DNA of 57,950 bases from Gramella jeungdoensis (GCF_023805255.1 NZ_JAMSCK010000009.1:1-57950), one strand, 5' to 3'; shown: positions 18,020-27,113, counted from the first letter of the stretch. The notes: generated from the sequence alone by a model not told the origin. Program-made: numbers and translations.

Positions 18020-18401
18020 TTTAGCCTGCATTATTGATGACGACCCCGTTTTCGTGTTTGGGGCAAAGAAAATAATGGAATTGGGAAATATATGTAATAG
18101 TTTCATGGTATTTCCCAATGGTGCGGAAGCGCTGAACAGTTTAAAACCGATAATATCTTCAAAGCAAAAACTACCGGACTTTATACTTTTAGATATAAAT
18201 ATGCCGGTAATGAACGGATGGGATTTTTTAGATGAATTCATTAAAATTCCTTGCGAAAAAAACATTACCATTTATATTGTAACGTCCTCGTTGGATCCAT
18301 TCGATATGGAAAAGGCAAAATCTTATAGCAACGTCAATAATTATTTGATTAAACCTATAAATAGTAACAACCTCCGTGAGAAATTAATGAACGAATTCTA
18401 A
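18006..18401 (+). CDS. Stand-alone receiver-domain response regulator, coupled to the kinase gene
   Basis: A 131-residue receiver-only protein. The acidic pocket is in CIIDDDPVF, the phosphoacceptor Asp is in LLDINMPVMNGW near residue 62, a TSS switch is in IVTSSLD and the conserved Lys is in YLIKPINS. The start codon lies inside the end of the kinase gene (14-base overlap), so the two products are made in step. The partner is surely the multi-PAS kinase. It is followed by a strong bidirectional terminator shared with rpsA. Confidence 0.9.
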   Translation: MKKIDLACIIDDDPVFVFGAKKIMELGNICNSFMVFPNGAEALNSLKPIISSKQKLPDFILLDINMPVMNGWDFLDEFIKIPCEKNITIYIVTSSLDPFDMEKAKSYSNVNNYLIKPINSNNLREKLMNEF

Positions 18402-18423
18402 AATAATATTACGTTAATTCAAT

Positions 18424-18457
18424 AAAAAAACCTCCTTAGTTGCCTAAGGAGGTTTTT
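18424..18457. terminator. Bidirectional intrinsic terminator
   Basis: Stem CCTCCTTAG/CTAAGGAGG (18431-18439 with 18444-18452), loop of four, flanked by seven As and five Ts. It serves the receiver gene on plus and rpsA on minus. Confidence 0.85.
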
Positions 18458-18479
18458 ACTTTATAAATATCAGGAAAGA

Positions 18480-20339
18480 TTACTTCTTACCTTCCATTTT
18501 ATCCTTCAATGCCTGAAGATCTGCATTTACATCACCAATTGTGGTTTTGTCTGCATTTTGAGCGGCAGCTTTCTTAGCAGCCTGCTTAACGATCTTCTGC
18601 TCTTCTTCTTTGTGGATAGCAGTATGAGAAGCTACAACTCTCTTGAATTCTTTGTTGAATTCAATGATCTGGAATTCTGCTTCCTCACCTTTCTTCAATT
18701 TGCTTCCGTCTTCTTTTTCAAGATGTCTTTGTGGAACAAATGCAGTGATATCCTCGTTGAAGTCGATAGTTGCACCTTTGTCTACGATTTCAGTGATCGC
18801 AGCTGTATGAGTGGTTCCAACTCCGTAGTCTTTTTCATATTTATCCCAAGGGTTATCCTCGATCTGCTTATGTCCAAGACTAAGTTTTCTACCTTCAACG
18901 TCTAACTCAAGAACTACTACTTCAAGCTCATCACCTACGTTAGTAAACTCAGATGGGTGCTTGATCTTCTTAGTCCAGGAAAGATCAGAGATATAGATAA
19001 GTCCGTCGATTCCTTCTTCAAGCTCTACGAATACACCAAAGTTAGTGAAGTTACGTACGATACCTGTGTGCTTGGAACCAACTGGGTATTTAGAAGTGAT
19101 ATCAGTCCATGGATCTGGAGTCAATTGCTTGATACCAAGAGACATTTTTCTGTCTTCTCTGTCCAGAGTAAGGATCTGAGCTTCTACCTCATCACCAACG
19201 TTTACGAAATCCTGAGCAGATCTCAAGTGAGTACTCCAGCTCATTTCTGAAACGTGGATAAGACCTTCAACTCCTTCAGCAACCTCGATAAACGCACCGT
19301 AATCTGCGATTACAACTACTTTACCTTTTACTTTATCACCAACTTTCAGGTTCTCGTCAAGAGCATCCCATGGGTGCTGGCTAAGCTGCTTAAGACCAAG
19401 TTGAATTCTTGTCTTAGACTCATCAAAGTCAAGGATCACAACGTTCAGTTTCTGATCAAGCTCAACGATCTCATTTGGATGGTTGATTCTAGACCAGCTA
19501 AGGTCTGTAATGTGAACAAGTCCGTCAACACCTCCAAGGTCAACGAATACACCGTAAGAAGTGATATTCTTAACAGTACCTTCAAGTACCTGACCTTTTT
19601 CAAGCTGACCGATGATCTCTTTCTTCTGCTCTTCGATATCTGCTTCGATAAGAGCTTTGTGAGATACCACAACGTTTTTGAATTCATGGTTAATCTTAAC
19701 CACTTTGAATTCCATGTTCTTACCAACGTACGCATCGTAATCACGGATTGGCTTAACATCGATCTGAGATCCCGGAAGGAAAGCTTCGATACCAAATACG
19801 TCTACGATCATACCACCTTTGGTACGACATTTAATAAATCCGTTTACTACAAGGCTTTCATCGTGAGCTTTGTTAACACGCTCCCATGCCTTGATCACTC
19901 TCGCCTTACGGTGAGAAAGAATCAATTGTCCTGTAGCATCTTCACGAACATCGATCAATACCTCAACATCATCTCCTACTTTAAGATCTGGATTGTAACG
20001 AAATTCGTTAAGAGAGATAACTCCTTCACTTTTTGCATTTATATCGATAATTGCGTCACGGTCGGTGATATTGATCACTTTTCCGGTTACAACTTCGTCG
20101 TCTAAAGTGTCTACGAAATTTTCTTCAACCAGCTTTTCAAATTCTTCCAGCTTCTCATCGTCGATAGGATCGATTCCTTCTTCGTAATTGTGCCAGTTGA
20201 ATTCTTTAAGGAATTTTTCAGGATTTTCCTGTTGTTTTTCTGGTTCAGGTTGAGATTTGGTATCCATACCTGCTACGTCCTGAACTTCAACATTTTCAGT
20301 GTTGTCCTGAACTTCTTTGTTTTTGTTTTCTTCAGCCAT
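18480..20339 (-). CDS. rpsA: 30S ribosomal protein S1
   Basis: A 619-residue S1 protein. An acidic, disordered N-terminal extension (about 1-50, rich in E, N, Q) precedes six S1 OB-fold repeats; several begin with a recognisable GTVKNITSYGVFVDLGG-type strand set followed by DGLVHITDLSW. It binds mRNA and brings it to the 30S subunit. In Bacteroidota, where Shine-Dalgarno use is rare, S1 is expected to carry much of initiation. It has its own promoter and a 120-base leader that starts with a hairpin (separate entries). cmk lies upstream on the same strand but with a 202-base gap. Confidence 0.97.
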   Translation of the reverse strand: MAEENKNKEVQDNTENVEVQDVAGMDTKSQPEPEKQQENPEKFLKEFNWHNYEEGIDPIDDEKLEEFEKLVEENFVDTLDDEVVTGKVINITDRDAIIDINAKSEGVISLNEFRYNPDLKVGDDVEVLIDVREDATGQLILSHRKARVIKAWERVNKAHDESLVVNGFIKCRTKGGMIVDVFGIEAFLPGSQIDVKPIRDYDAYVGKNMEFKVVKINHEFKNVVVSHKALIEADIEEQKKEIIGQLEKGQVLEGTVKNITSYGVFVDLGGVDGLVHITDLSWSRINHPNEIVELDQKLNVVILDFDESKTRIQLGLKQLSQHPWDALDENLKVGDKVKGKVVVIADYGAFIEVAEGVEGLIHVSEMSWSTHLRSAQDFVNVGDEVEAQILTLDREDRKMSLGIKQLTPDPWTDITSKYPVGSKHTGIVRNFTNFGVFVELEEGIDGLIYISDLSWTKKIKHPSEFTNVGDELEVVVLELDVEGRKLSLGHKQIEDNPWDKYEKDYGVGTTHTAAITEIVDKGATIDFNEDITAFVPQRHLEKEDGSKLKKGEEAEFQIIEFNKEFKRVVASHTAIHKEEEQKIVKQAAKKAAAQNADKTTIGDVNADLQALKDKMEGKK

Positions 20340-20431
20340 TACTGACTATAAAATTTGTATTCTGAGTTTCTCCGGAAATCTGATTAGCAAATTAGAAACT
20401 TCAGAAGTTGTTTATAATTTTGATTATCAAG

Positions 20432-20464
20432 CCTTTTTGGATTCCCGGTGTTCTGCCAAAAAGG
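20432..20464 (-). promoter_or_regulatory. Hairpin at the predicted 5' end of the rpsA mRNA
   Basis: On the minus strand, CCTTTTTGG and CCAAAAAGG form a perfect 9-bp stem around a 15-base loop (20441-20455). Given the promoter at 20469-20499, transcription should start within a few bases of the stem, so the hairpin would be the very first structure of the leader. It may protect the 5' end or be a site for S1 autoregulation, as S1 controls its own synthesis in other bacteria. Confidence 0.55.
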
Positions 20465-20468
20465 AGTG

Positions 20469-20499
20469 CAAAAATACATAACCAAACAAAAATCCACAA
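20469..20499 (-). promoter_or_regulatory. rpsA promoter
   Basis: The best promoter in the window: TATTTTTG (20469-20476) fits -7 TAnnTTTG, and TTG (20497-20499) lies 20 bases upstream, as expected for the primary sigma factor of Bacteroidota. The start site is expected near 20463. Confidence 0.65.
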
Positions 20500-20541
20500 C
20501 TAATAATGAAATTAATTGTGGATAATTATTTTAATTTAAGA

Positions 20542-21246
20542 TTACTGGGCGTTAACCTCTTCAATCCGGTCTTTAACCAACTTCAATACTTTCTTGAACT
20601 GTTCCTCAAGATCCATACTCGAATTATCAAATTCAATAGCGTCATCGGCCTTTCTAAGCGGAGAGTCTTCACGAGTAGAATCCATATAATCCCTGTCTTT
20701 TACGTTTTGAAGAACTTCTTGGAAGTCTACCTCATCTCCTCTTCCCTTTAGCTCATCATATCTTCTTTGAGCCCTTTTTTCAGTTGAAGCGGTCATAAAG
20801 ATCTTTAGTTCAGCATCTGGAAAAACCACTGTGCCAATATCACGACCATCCATTACCACACCTTTATTTTTTCCCATTTCCTGCTGCTGCTCCACCAACA
20901 TCTTTCTAACCTCCGGAATTGCAGAAACCTTACTTACATTCTGAGAAACTTCCATATACCTTATTTCCTCTTCAACATTCTCATCATTTAAATACATATG
21001 ACCATAACCAAGTTCTTCATCAAATTCAAAATGTAAACTGATGAAGGGCAGATGGCGAACAATAGCTTCTTTATCAAAATTCCCCTCAGAAACGAATACC
21101 TTACGCATCATATACAAGGTAACTGCCCTGTACATCGCACCAGTATCTACGTAAACATAACCAAGCTCCCGGGCCAGGCGCCTTGCAACGGTGCTCTTAC
21201 CAGTTGAGGAAAATCCGTCAATAGCTATCGTAATCTTTTTATCCAT
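20542..21246 (-). CDS. cmk: Cytidylate kinase
   Basis: Phosphorylates CMP and dCMP to the diphosphates. The 234-residue length fits. The P-loop is GFSSTGKST near 11-19, and the usual DGRDIGTVVFPDA segment (about 137-149) and ASTEKRAQRRY lid region are present. It is upstream of rpsA in the same direction, a neighbour pair also found in many other bacteria, but the strong rpsA promoter in between suggests separate main transcripts. Lon ends 88 bases upstream with its own terminator. Confidence 0.95.
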   Translation of the reverse strand: MDKKITIAIDGFSSTGKSTVARRLARELGYVYVDTGAMYRAVTLYMMRKVFVSEGNFDKEAIVRHLPFISLHFEFDEELGYGHMYLNDENVEEEIRYMEVSQNVSKVSAIPEVRKMLVEQQQEMGKNKGVVMDGRDIGTVVFPDAELKIFMTASTEKRAQRRYDELKGRGDEVDFQEVLQNVKDRDYMDSTREDSPLRKADDAIEFDNSSMDLEEQFKKVLKLVKDRIEEVNAQ

Positions 21247-21304
21247 GTATTTATTATTTCGTTGGTAAAGGTAAATTTTTCTTATCGCTAATCTCTTTTT
21301 TAAA

Positions 21305-21330
21305 TAAAAAAGCCCCTGATAAGGGGCTTA
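21305..21330 (-). terminator. Intrinsic terminator of lon
   Basis: Stem AAGCCCC/GGGGCTT (21310-21316 with 21323-21329), six-base loop, followed on the minus strand by a T run. It lies five bases after the lon stop codon. Confidence 0.85.
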
Positions 21331-21334
21331 ATAT

Positions 21335-23785
21335 TTAAAGCTTTTTAGCGTTCTTCACATTTTGCTTTGTGATCGCAATATCTATCACTTCACTCATTTC
21401 CGTCACATAGTGGAAAGTAAGTCCTTTAAGGTATTCCTCTTTTATTTCATCCACATCCCTTCGGTTCTCTTCACAAAGAATAATTTCCTTAATTCTTGCT
21501 CTTTTCGCAGCCAGGATCTTTTCCTTTATTCCACCTACCGGCAGCACTTTTCCTCTCAGCGTGATCTCACCGGTCATGGCAATGCTTTTCTTTACCTTTT
21601 TCTGGGTGAATAAGGAAACAAGTGAGGTCAACATGGTTATACCCGCACTCGGCCCGTCCTTTGGAGTCGCTCCCTCAGGCACGTGAATATGAACATTATA
21701 CTGATCGAAGATTGACGGGATGATCCCTAACCTTTCAGCATTCGCTTTGATATATTCCATCGCGATAGTGGCTGACTCCTTCATGACCTTACCAAGGTTA
21801 CCGGTAATGCTCAGGTTTCCTTTTCCTTTGGAAAGTATAGATTCGATAAAAAGAATATCACCTCCAACGCTGGTCCAGGCAAGGCCCGTCACGACCCCGG
21901 CAACTTCGTTGTTCTCGTATTTATCACGTTCTAACTTAGGGCTACCAAGTATTTCGATAACATCTTCATCTGTAATCTTCACATTATACTCTTCTTCCAT
22001 CGCGATATTCTTCGCTGCATACCGCACAACTTTGGCAATTTGCTTTTCAAGTCCGCGAACACCGGATTCCCGGGTATATCCCTCAACTATCTTTTCCAGT
22101 TGTTTTTTACCAATTTTGAGATTATCACTCGTTAAACCATGTTCTTCAAGCTGCTTTGGCAAAAGGTGTCTTTTAGCGATCTGTACTTTCTCCTCTATTG
22201 TGTAACCGGTTACTCTTATGATCTCCATCCTGTCTCGTAGCGCCGGCTGGATGGTACTGAGAGTATTTGAAGTAGCGATAAACATCACCTTGGAAAGGTC
22301 GAAGCCCATCTCAAGGAAATTATCATGAAAATCACTGTTCTGCTCGGGGTCTAATACCTCAAGTAGAGCTGAAGAAGGATCTCCCGCATTACCAATTGCT
22401 AGTTTATCTATTTCATCAAGTACAAATACAGGATTGCTTGTTCCTGCTTTTTTAAGACTCTGGATGATTCTACCAGGCATAGCTCCTATGTAGGTCTTTC
22501 TATGTCCACGAATCTCAGCCTCATCTCTTAATCCTCCCAGTGAAATTCTTACATATTCACGTCCCAGGGATTCAGCAATTGATTTACCCAACGAAGTTTT
22601 ACCAACTCCGGGAGGCCCGTAAAGACATAAAATAGGAGACTTCATGTCGTTACGCAGCTTAAGAACTGCAAGGTATTCAATAATTCTCCTCTTAACATCA
22701 TCTAGACCGTAATGGTCGCGGTCTAATATCTTCTTAGCCCTCTTAAGGTCAAATTTATCTTTGCTGAACTCATTCCATGGGAGATCAAGGAACAGATCCA
22801 GGTAATTTCTTTGTATTGAATATTCAGCCACCTGAGGATTCATTCGTTGCATTTTGGAAAGCTCCTTCTCAAAATGATTCTGTACATCCTCATCCCATTT
22901 CTTCTTTTTTGCACGTTCGCGCATTTCAACGATTTCACCCTCATGGGAAACTCCTCCAAGCTCCTCTTGAATGGTTTTCATTTGCTGATGAAGGAAATAT
23001 TCACGCTGCTGCTGGCTCATATCGCTTTGCACCTTGCTCTGGATATCATTCTTAAGCTCCAGTTTCTGGTACTCGGTATTCATATGTTTCAAGGTGGCCA
23101 GCGCACGCTCCTTAAGATCATTATTCTCCAGCAGTTGCTGTTTCTCCTCCACACTTAAGCTCATATTAGAAGAGACAAAATTGATTAGGAACGAAGTGCT
23201 TTCTATATTCTTGATCGCAAAGGATGCTTCAGAAGGAATATTAGGGCTGCCTTTTATGATTTGAAGCGCAAGGTCTTTGATAGAATCTATAATGGCAGAG
23301 AACTCTGCATTATCCTTATCTGGTCTAGTTTCGGGTACTTCCGTAATGGTCGCATTCATATAGGGCTGTTCCGTGACCACTTCAGTGATCTGAAAACGCT
23401 TTTTACCCTGAATGATAACCGTGGTATTCCCATCGGGCATTTTCAATACCCTTAAGATTCTTGCAACCACACCAACCTTATTAATGTCTTTTGCTGAAGG
23501 ATTTTCAACTTCTTCATCTTTTTGAGATACCACACCAATGATCTTACTCCCGTTATTGGCATCGTTGATCAATTTTATAGAAGCATCTCTCCCGGCGGTA
23601 ATAGGTATTACCACACCTGGGAAAAGCACGGTATTCCTTAGAGGAAGTATTGGTAGAGTTTCGGGCAGATTCTCTTTGTTTATTTCCTCCTCATCTTCAG
23701 GAGTCATTAAAGGAATTAATTCTGCATCCTCGTCAATTCCCTGCAATGACAAACTGTCAATATTCGTAAACTTTGTTTTCGCCAT
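21335..23785 (-). CDS. lon: ATP-dependent protease Lon
   Basis: An 816-residue LonA protease that degrades misfolded and regulatory proteins in the cytoplasm. The N-terminal substrate-binding domain (about 40-250, starting [14 protein letters not shown]) and a coiled-coil helical part lead to the AAA+ module (Walker [10 protein letters not shown], Walker [10 protein letters not shown]). The protease domain has the catalytic Ser in PKDGPSAG and the Lys in LPVGGIKEK. It carries an acidic 40-residue N-terminal extension, common in Bacteroidota. Single-gene unit with a TAATTTTG -7 box upstream and a terminator downstream. Confidence 0.97.
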   Translation of the reverse strand: MAKTKFTNIDSLSLQGIDEDAELIPLMTPEDEEEINKENLPETLPILPLRNTVLFPGVVIPITAGRDASIKLINDANNGSKIIGVVSQKDEEVENPSAKDINKVGVVARILRVLKMPDGNTTVIIQGKKRFQITEVVTEQPYMNATITEVPETRPDKDNAEFSAIIDSIKDLALQIIKGSPNIPSEASFAIKNIESTSFLINFVSSNMSLSVEEKQQLLENNDLKERALATLKHMNTEYQKLELKNDIQSKVQSDMSQQQREYFLHQQMKTIQEELGGVSHEGEIVEMRERAKKKKWDEDVQNHFEKELSKMQRMNPQVAEYSIQRNYLDLFLDLPWNEFSKDKFDLKRAKKILDRDHYGLDDVKRRIIEYLAVLKLRNDMKSPILCLYGPPGVGKTSLGKSIAESLGREYVRISLGGLRDEAEIRGHRKTYIGAMPGRIIQSLKKAGTSNPVFVLDEIDKLAIGNAGDPSSALLEVLDPEQNSDFHDNFLEMGFDLSKVMFIATSNTLSTIQPALRDRMEIIRVTGYTIEEKVQIAKRHLLPKQLEEHGLTSDNLKIGKKQLEKIVEGYTRESGVRGLEKQIAKVVRYAAKNIAMEEEYNVKITDEDVIEILGSPKLERDKYENNEVAGVVTGLAWTSVGGDILFIESILSKGKGNLSITGNLGKVMKESATIAMEYIKANAERLGIIPSIFDQYNVHIHVPEGATPKDGPSAGITMLTSLVSLFTQKKVKKSIAMTGEITLRGKVLPVGGIKEKILAAKRARIKEIILCEENRRDVDEIKEEYLKGLTFHYVTEMSEVIDIAITKQNVKNAKKL

Positions 23786-23810
23786 AATTATATTTAAGTC
23801 AAACTGTCAC

Positions 23811-23818
23811 CAAAATTA
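23811..23818 (-). promoter_or_regulatory. -7 box candidate of lon
   Basis: TAATTTTG on the minus strand fits TAnnTTTG and lies 25 bases before the start codon. No TTG at the -33 distance and no obvious heat-shock operator. Confidence 0.35.
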
Positions 23819-23996
23819 TTAATACTAAATTTAGTGAAGTTACCTGAAAGCCTTGAATTATAGAGCCTTCATTATTATTTTAGATTTCCTAATTCCAATT
23901 ATTCAATTCCCATGCCATGCTTTTTTTAAAATTATTTTTCTAAAAGTGTAACAAGACAGAAATAAACCCATCTTTATAACAGAAACCAAGTATTAA

Positions 23997-24557
23997 TTGA
24001 CACCAACCATCACACATATTAATGACCTGGTAGAACGTTGTCGCCATGGTGACCAGCGTGCTCAAATGGAAATTTATGATCGTTATTACAAAGCTATGTA
24101 CAACACCGCTTATCGTATAACCGGTCATTCAGCTGAAGCCGAAGATATTATGCAGGAAGCTTTTCTGAGTGCTTTCACCAAGATCGAAAGTTTTCAGGGA
24201 ACCTCCACCTTCGGAGCCTGGCTTAAGCGAATAGTAGTGAACGAAAGTCTCACTGCTTACAAAAAGATCGCGAAACTTGGAGAAGTAAGCTATAATGACG
24301 AGTTAAAAAATGAAACGGATACTGGCGGAATAGCAATGGAAGATGATGATAATAAAAACAAAAAAGTTCGCATGATCCTTAATGAGATAAAGTCTCTAAA
24401 AGATAATTACAGGCTGGGACTTACTTTACACCTTATTGAAGGATACGACTACGAGGAAATTTGTGAAATAATGAATATTTCTTATGCCAATTGCCGAACG
24501 ATGATATCCAGGGCAAAAGAAAGCTTAAGAAAAAAATTGGAGCATCATGAAAAATAA
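23997..24557 (+). CDS. ECF-type RNA polymerase sigma factor
   Basis: A 186-residue sigma-70-family factor with region 2 (about 15-85, AEDIMQEAFLSAF and FGAWLKRIVVNE) and region 4 (about 125-182, ALH-type helix-turn-helix with GYDYEEICEIMNISYANCRTMI split over the two helices). The start is taken as TTG at 23997, which gives the typical N-terminus LTPTITHINDLVE; the next in-frame ATG (about 24067) would cut into region 2. It overlaps the next gene by 11 bases. It heads a four-gene operon with a membrane protein and two adhesin-like repeat proteins, a recurrent arrangement in flavobacteria. Confidence 0.9.
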   Translation: MTPTITHINDLVERCRHGDQRAQMEIYDRYYKAMYNTAYRITGHSAEAEDIMQEAFLSAFTKIESFQGTSTFGAWLKRIVVNESLTAYKKIAKLGEVSYNDELKNETDTGGIAMEDDDNKNKKVRMILNEIKSLKDNYRLGLTLHLIEGYDYEEICEIMNISYANCRTMISRAKESLRKKLEHHEK

Positions 24558-25107
24558 TGACTTTGACGAGCTATTTGAAGGTTTAAACTTCGATATCGAA
24601 GAACCTCATTCAGGCCATAAAGAACGCTTCTTTAAAAAACTGGAGAAGAGATCCTCAGTTCCACAAAAGAAAGGGAAAGTTCGAAGACTATGGGCACCGG
24701 TAATTGGTATCGCAGCAAGTTTCCTTCTGGCTTTCTTCCTTCTGGGAGAGTTTATTGGTCCGCAGAGCACTACAAAGAATTCTGATCTTGCCAGTATTTC
24801 TCCTGAGATGAAACAAACCCAGGAATTCTATACCGGCATGATAACAAAAGAGTTGAATGCCATAGAAGCCGAAAAAACTCCGGAAACCGAAGCCATTATT
24901 AACGATGCCATGCTTCAAATGGAAAAACTGGAAAAAGAATACCAGGATCTTAGGAAAGACCTTGTAAATAGCGGTCAGGACAATAGAGTGATCCACGCCA
25001 TGATCCAGAATTTCCAACAACGAATAGACCTGTTGAACAACGTTTTAACCCAAATTGAAAATATTAAAACACTAAAGAACCAAAATCATGAAAACAATAT
25101 TATCTAG
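24547..25107 (+). CDS. Small membrane protein, probable anti-sigma factor
   Basis: A 186-residue protein with a short cytoplasmic N-terminus (about 1-55, with basic KKGKVRR), one transmembrane segment (about 57-78, IAASFLLAFFLLGEFI) and a C-terminal domain rich in charged heptads (about 95-180), likely a coiled coil on the other side of the membrane. I see no zinc HxxxCxxC motif. Its position directly after the sigma gene, with an 11-base overlap, and its topology are typical of anti-sigma factors, but the sequence does not prove it. It overlaps the next gene by 20 bases. Confidence 0.65.
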   Translation: MKNNDFDELFEGLNFDIEEPHSGHKERFFKKLEKRSSVPQKKGKVRRLWAPVIGIAASFLLAFFLLGEFIGPQSTTKNSDLASISPEMKQTQEFYTGMITKELNAIEAEKTPETEAIINDAMLQMEKLEKEYQDLRKDLVNSGQDNRVIHAMIQNFQQRIDLLNNVLTQIENIKTLKNQNHENNII

Positions 25108-26212
25108 TATCTTAATCTTTGCTGTGCTGGCTCCCGGCCTTCCTTCATTTGATGCTAAAGTGGAGAAAACCGCCTACATTACAGAAAAAAATGAGCTGGA
25201 CGGCAAACATACCAGGGAGAAAAAGATCAAAAAGGAATTTAATGTAAGTGCCAACTCCAACCTTAGTATCGATAACAGTTATGGGAATGTGGATATCACT
25301 ACCTGGAATGAAAATCGAGTTGTAATTGAGGTTATCATCAAAACTAATGGGAATGATGAGGATAAAGTGGAAGAAAAACTTGAGGAGATCAATGTAGATT
25401 TTAATCAGAACTCATCTGGCGTTAATGCGAAGACTCGGTTTTCAAAAGAGAACAAATCATGGTGGAAGAACATTTTTGATGGCTTCGACAATGTGAATAT
25501 GGAAGTTAACTATATAGTGAGAGCACCTGAAGGTAACAACCTGGACATCAACAATGATTATGGTGGAATCTATATAGACAGAACTACTGGAAATACCAAG
25601 ATCGATTGTGATTACGGAAAAATAGATATCGGAGAATTAAGAGGAAAATCAAACTATATTAACTTCGATTATACCAGAAACAGCCGTATTGAGTATGTGA
25701 CCAATGCCGAAATAAATGCCGATTATTCAGATTATGAAATTGGAGAGGCTGAAGAACTAATGGTAAATGCTGATTATACTAAATCAAAGATCCGAAAAGT
25801 TTCAAGACTGGAATTCAATTGCGATTATGGCAGTGTAGATATAGATAAAGTAAAAGTTCTTAAAGGTGATGGAGATTACCTCACCACGAAGATCAACCGT
25901 ATTTTCACATCGGCAGATCTTAATCTTGACTACGGCTCATTATCAATTGAAAAAGTAATCAAGGGTACACGTAGTGTGAATATAGACACAGATTATGCAG
26001 GAGTAAAAATCGGTTACGACAACGAAATGAGCTTCCAGTTTGACGTTAAGACATCTTACGGAGGGATAAAAGGACTTGATGGCCTGGAAGTTCAGAAAAG
26101 GAACCAGGGTAATACGAGTAACAGTGTCGCAGGATATTACGGGTCATCCAGTGATGGAGCAAAATTTAATATTACTACAAGCTACGGTAGTGTAAACTTT
26201 AATAAACAATAA
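25088..26212 (+). CDS. Exported beta-repeat (DUF4097-like) protein
   Basis: A 374-residue exported protein. The signal peptide covers about 1-23. The rest is a beta-helix-like array of short repeats of the form DYGxIxI or DYSxYEI (NSYGNVDIT, NDYGGIYID, CDYGKIDIG, ADYSDYEIG, CDYGSVDID, TDYAGVKIG, TSYGSVNFN), at about 20-residue spacing, characteristic of DUF4097-type 'adhesin' domains. The function is unknown; such proteins often sit with ECF sigma/anti-sigma genes. The start codon lies inside the upstream gene (20-base overlap). Confidence 0.75.
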   Translation: MKTILSSILIFAVLAPGLPSFDAKVEKTAYITEKNELDGKHTREKKIKKEFNVSANSNLSIDNSYGNVDITTWNENRVVIEVIIKTNGNDEDKVEEKLEEINVDFNQNSSGVNAKTRFSKENKSWWKNIFDGFDNVNMEVNYIVRAPEGNNLDINNDYGGIYIDRTTGNTKIDCDYGKIDIGELRGKSNYINFDYTRNSRIEYVTNAEINADYSDYEIGEAEELMVNADYTKSKIRKVSRLEFNCDYGSVDIDKVKVLKGDGDYLTTKINRIFTSADLNLDYGSLSIEKVIKGTRSVNIDTDYAGVKIGYDNEMSFQFDVKTSYGGIKGLDGLEVQKRNQGNTSNSVAGYYGSSSDGAKFNITTSYGSVNFNKQ

Positions 26213-26237
26213 TCATCAATCAAAAAATTTTTAAATC

Positions 26238-26963
26238 ATGAAAAAATCAATCTTATTCTTAGCCGCATTTCTAATGGTATTGACCGCCGCCAATGCTCAA
26301 TGGTGGAGTTCTGAAAAGATAAAAGGTAACGGTGAAATGGTCACCAAAACAAGATCTACAGGCTCTTATGACGGGGTTCAGCTTGTAGGATCCATGAATG
26401 TGGAACTGGTAGCAGGTAATGAAGGAAATATAAAAGTAGAAGCTGAAAGTAACCTCCAGGAATATATCCTTACAGAAGTTAAAAACGGAACCCTAAAGAT
26501 CTCCACTGAAAAAGGAGTCAACCTTCATCCAACAGAAGATATTAAAATTACCGTACCCTTTGAAAGCCTTGAAGAAGTAGCACTAACGGGTTCGGGAGAC
26601 ATCTGGAATAGAGATGTGATCAAAGCTTCAAATTTTAAGGTTCAGGTAACCGGTTCAGGAGATATGACATTGAACCTGAATGTAAGGGATCTTGAAGGGA
26701 AAATCACAGGCTCAGGAGATATAAAACTGAAAGGAAGCAGTGAGAACTTCGAATGCAGCGTAACAGGAAGCGGTGACTTCGAGGCTTATGATCTGGATGC
26801 GGAAAATGTTGAAGCCAAGGTAGCCGGCTCAGGCGATATCATGGTGAATGCTAAACAGTCGCTCACAGCAAGAGTATCTGGATCGGGAGACATAACTTAT
26901 AAAGGAAATCCCGAAAAACAGGATTTCAAGACCTTCGGTTCAGGAAGTGTTTCCTCAAATTAA
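26238..26963 (+). CDS. Head GIN domain-containing (DUF2807) exported protein
   Basis: A 241-residue exported protein: signal peptide to about residue 20 (TAANAQ) followed by the DUF2807/GIN fold, a right-handed beta structure built of TGSGD-type repeats (LTGSGDIWN, VTGSGDMTL, ITGSGDIKL, VTGSGDFEA, VAGSGDIMV, VSGSGDITY). The last gene of the ECF sigma operon, 25 bases after the DUF4097-like gene. Both repeat proteins have a similar build, and may act at the outer surface. The function is unknown. It ends 18 bases before a long palindromic element. Confidence 0.85.
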   Translation: MKKSILFLAAFLMVLTAANAQWWSSEKIKGNGEMVTKTRSTGSYDGVQLVGSMNVELVAGNEGNIKVEAESNLQEYILTEVKNGTLKISTEKGVNLHPTEDIKITVPFESLEEVALTGSGDIWNRDVIKASNFKVQVTGSGDMTLNLNVRDLEGKITGSGDIKLKGSSENFECSVTGSGDFEAYDLDAENVEAKVAGSGDIMVNAKQSLTARVSGSGDITYKGNPEKQDFKTFGSGSVSSN

Positions 26964-26981
26964 TTAGTTGAAAGTAAATTC

Positions 26982-27112
26982 AAGAGGCTGTCTAAAAAGT
27001 TACTTACCCATCATTGCGAGGAACGAAGCAATCTTTACATAATTGGTAATCACCAAAAAACAGATTACTTCACTTCGTTCGTAATGACAAATTACTTTTT
27101 AGACAGCCTCTT
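26982..27112. repeat. 131-bp nested inverted repeat, MITE-like element
   Basis: Perfect 19-bp inverted ends (26982-27000 with 27094-27112; AAGAGGCTGTCTAAAAAGT). Inside is a second imperfect inverted pair: TCATTGCGAGGAACGAAGCA (27011-27030) against the arm at 27061-27088, typical of REP-like elements of Bacteroidota. The outer ends resemble terminal repeats of insertion sequences I remember from this phylum; no transposase and no clear target duplication. It lies in the tail-to-tail gap between the DUF2807 gene and the MFS gene and may act as a two-way terminator. Confidence 0.75.
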
Positions 27113-27113
27113 T

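Noticed and set aside
19254-20105. Open frame of 283 codons on plus opposite rpsA
   Set aside because: It lies entirely antisense to a strongly biased ribosomal protein gene; the amino acid composition is unnatural (very rich in N, F, V) and no domain is visible. It is a by-product of the codon use of rpsA.
21720-23822. Several open frames on plus opposite lon
   Set aside because: All are antisense to the Lon gene, whose motifs are complete from end to end; none has a plausible start or domain.
26982-27112. Complete insertion sequence
   Set aside because: Only 131 bp, no transposase frame and no clear target-site duplication; at most a MITE.
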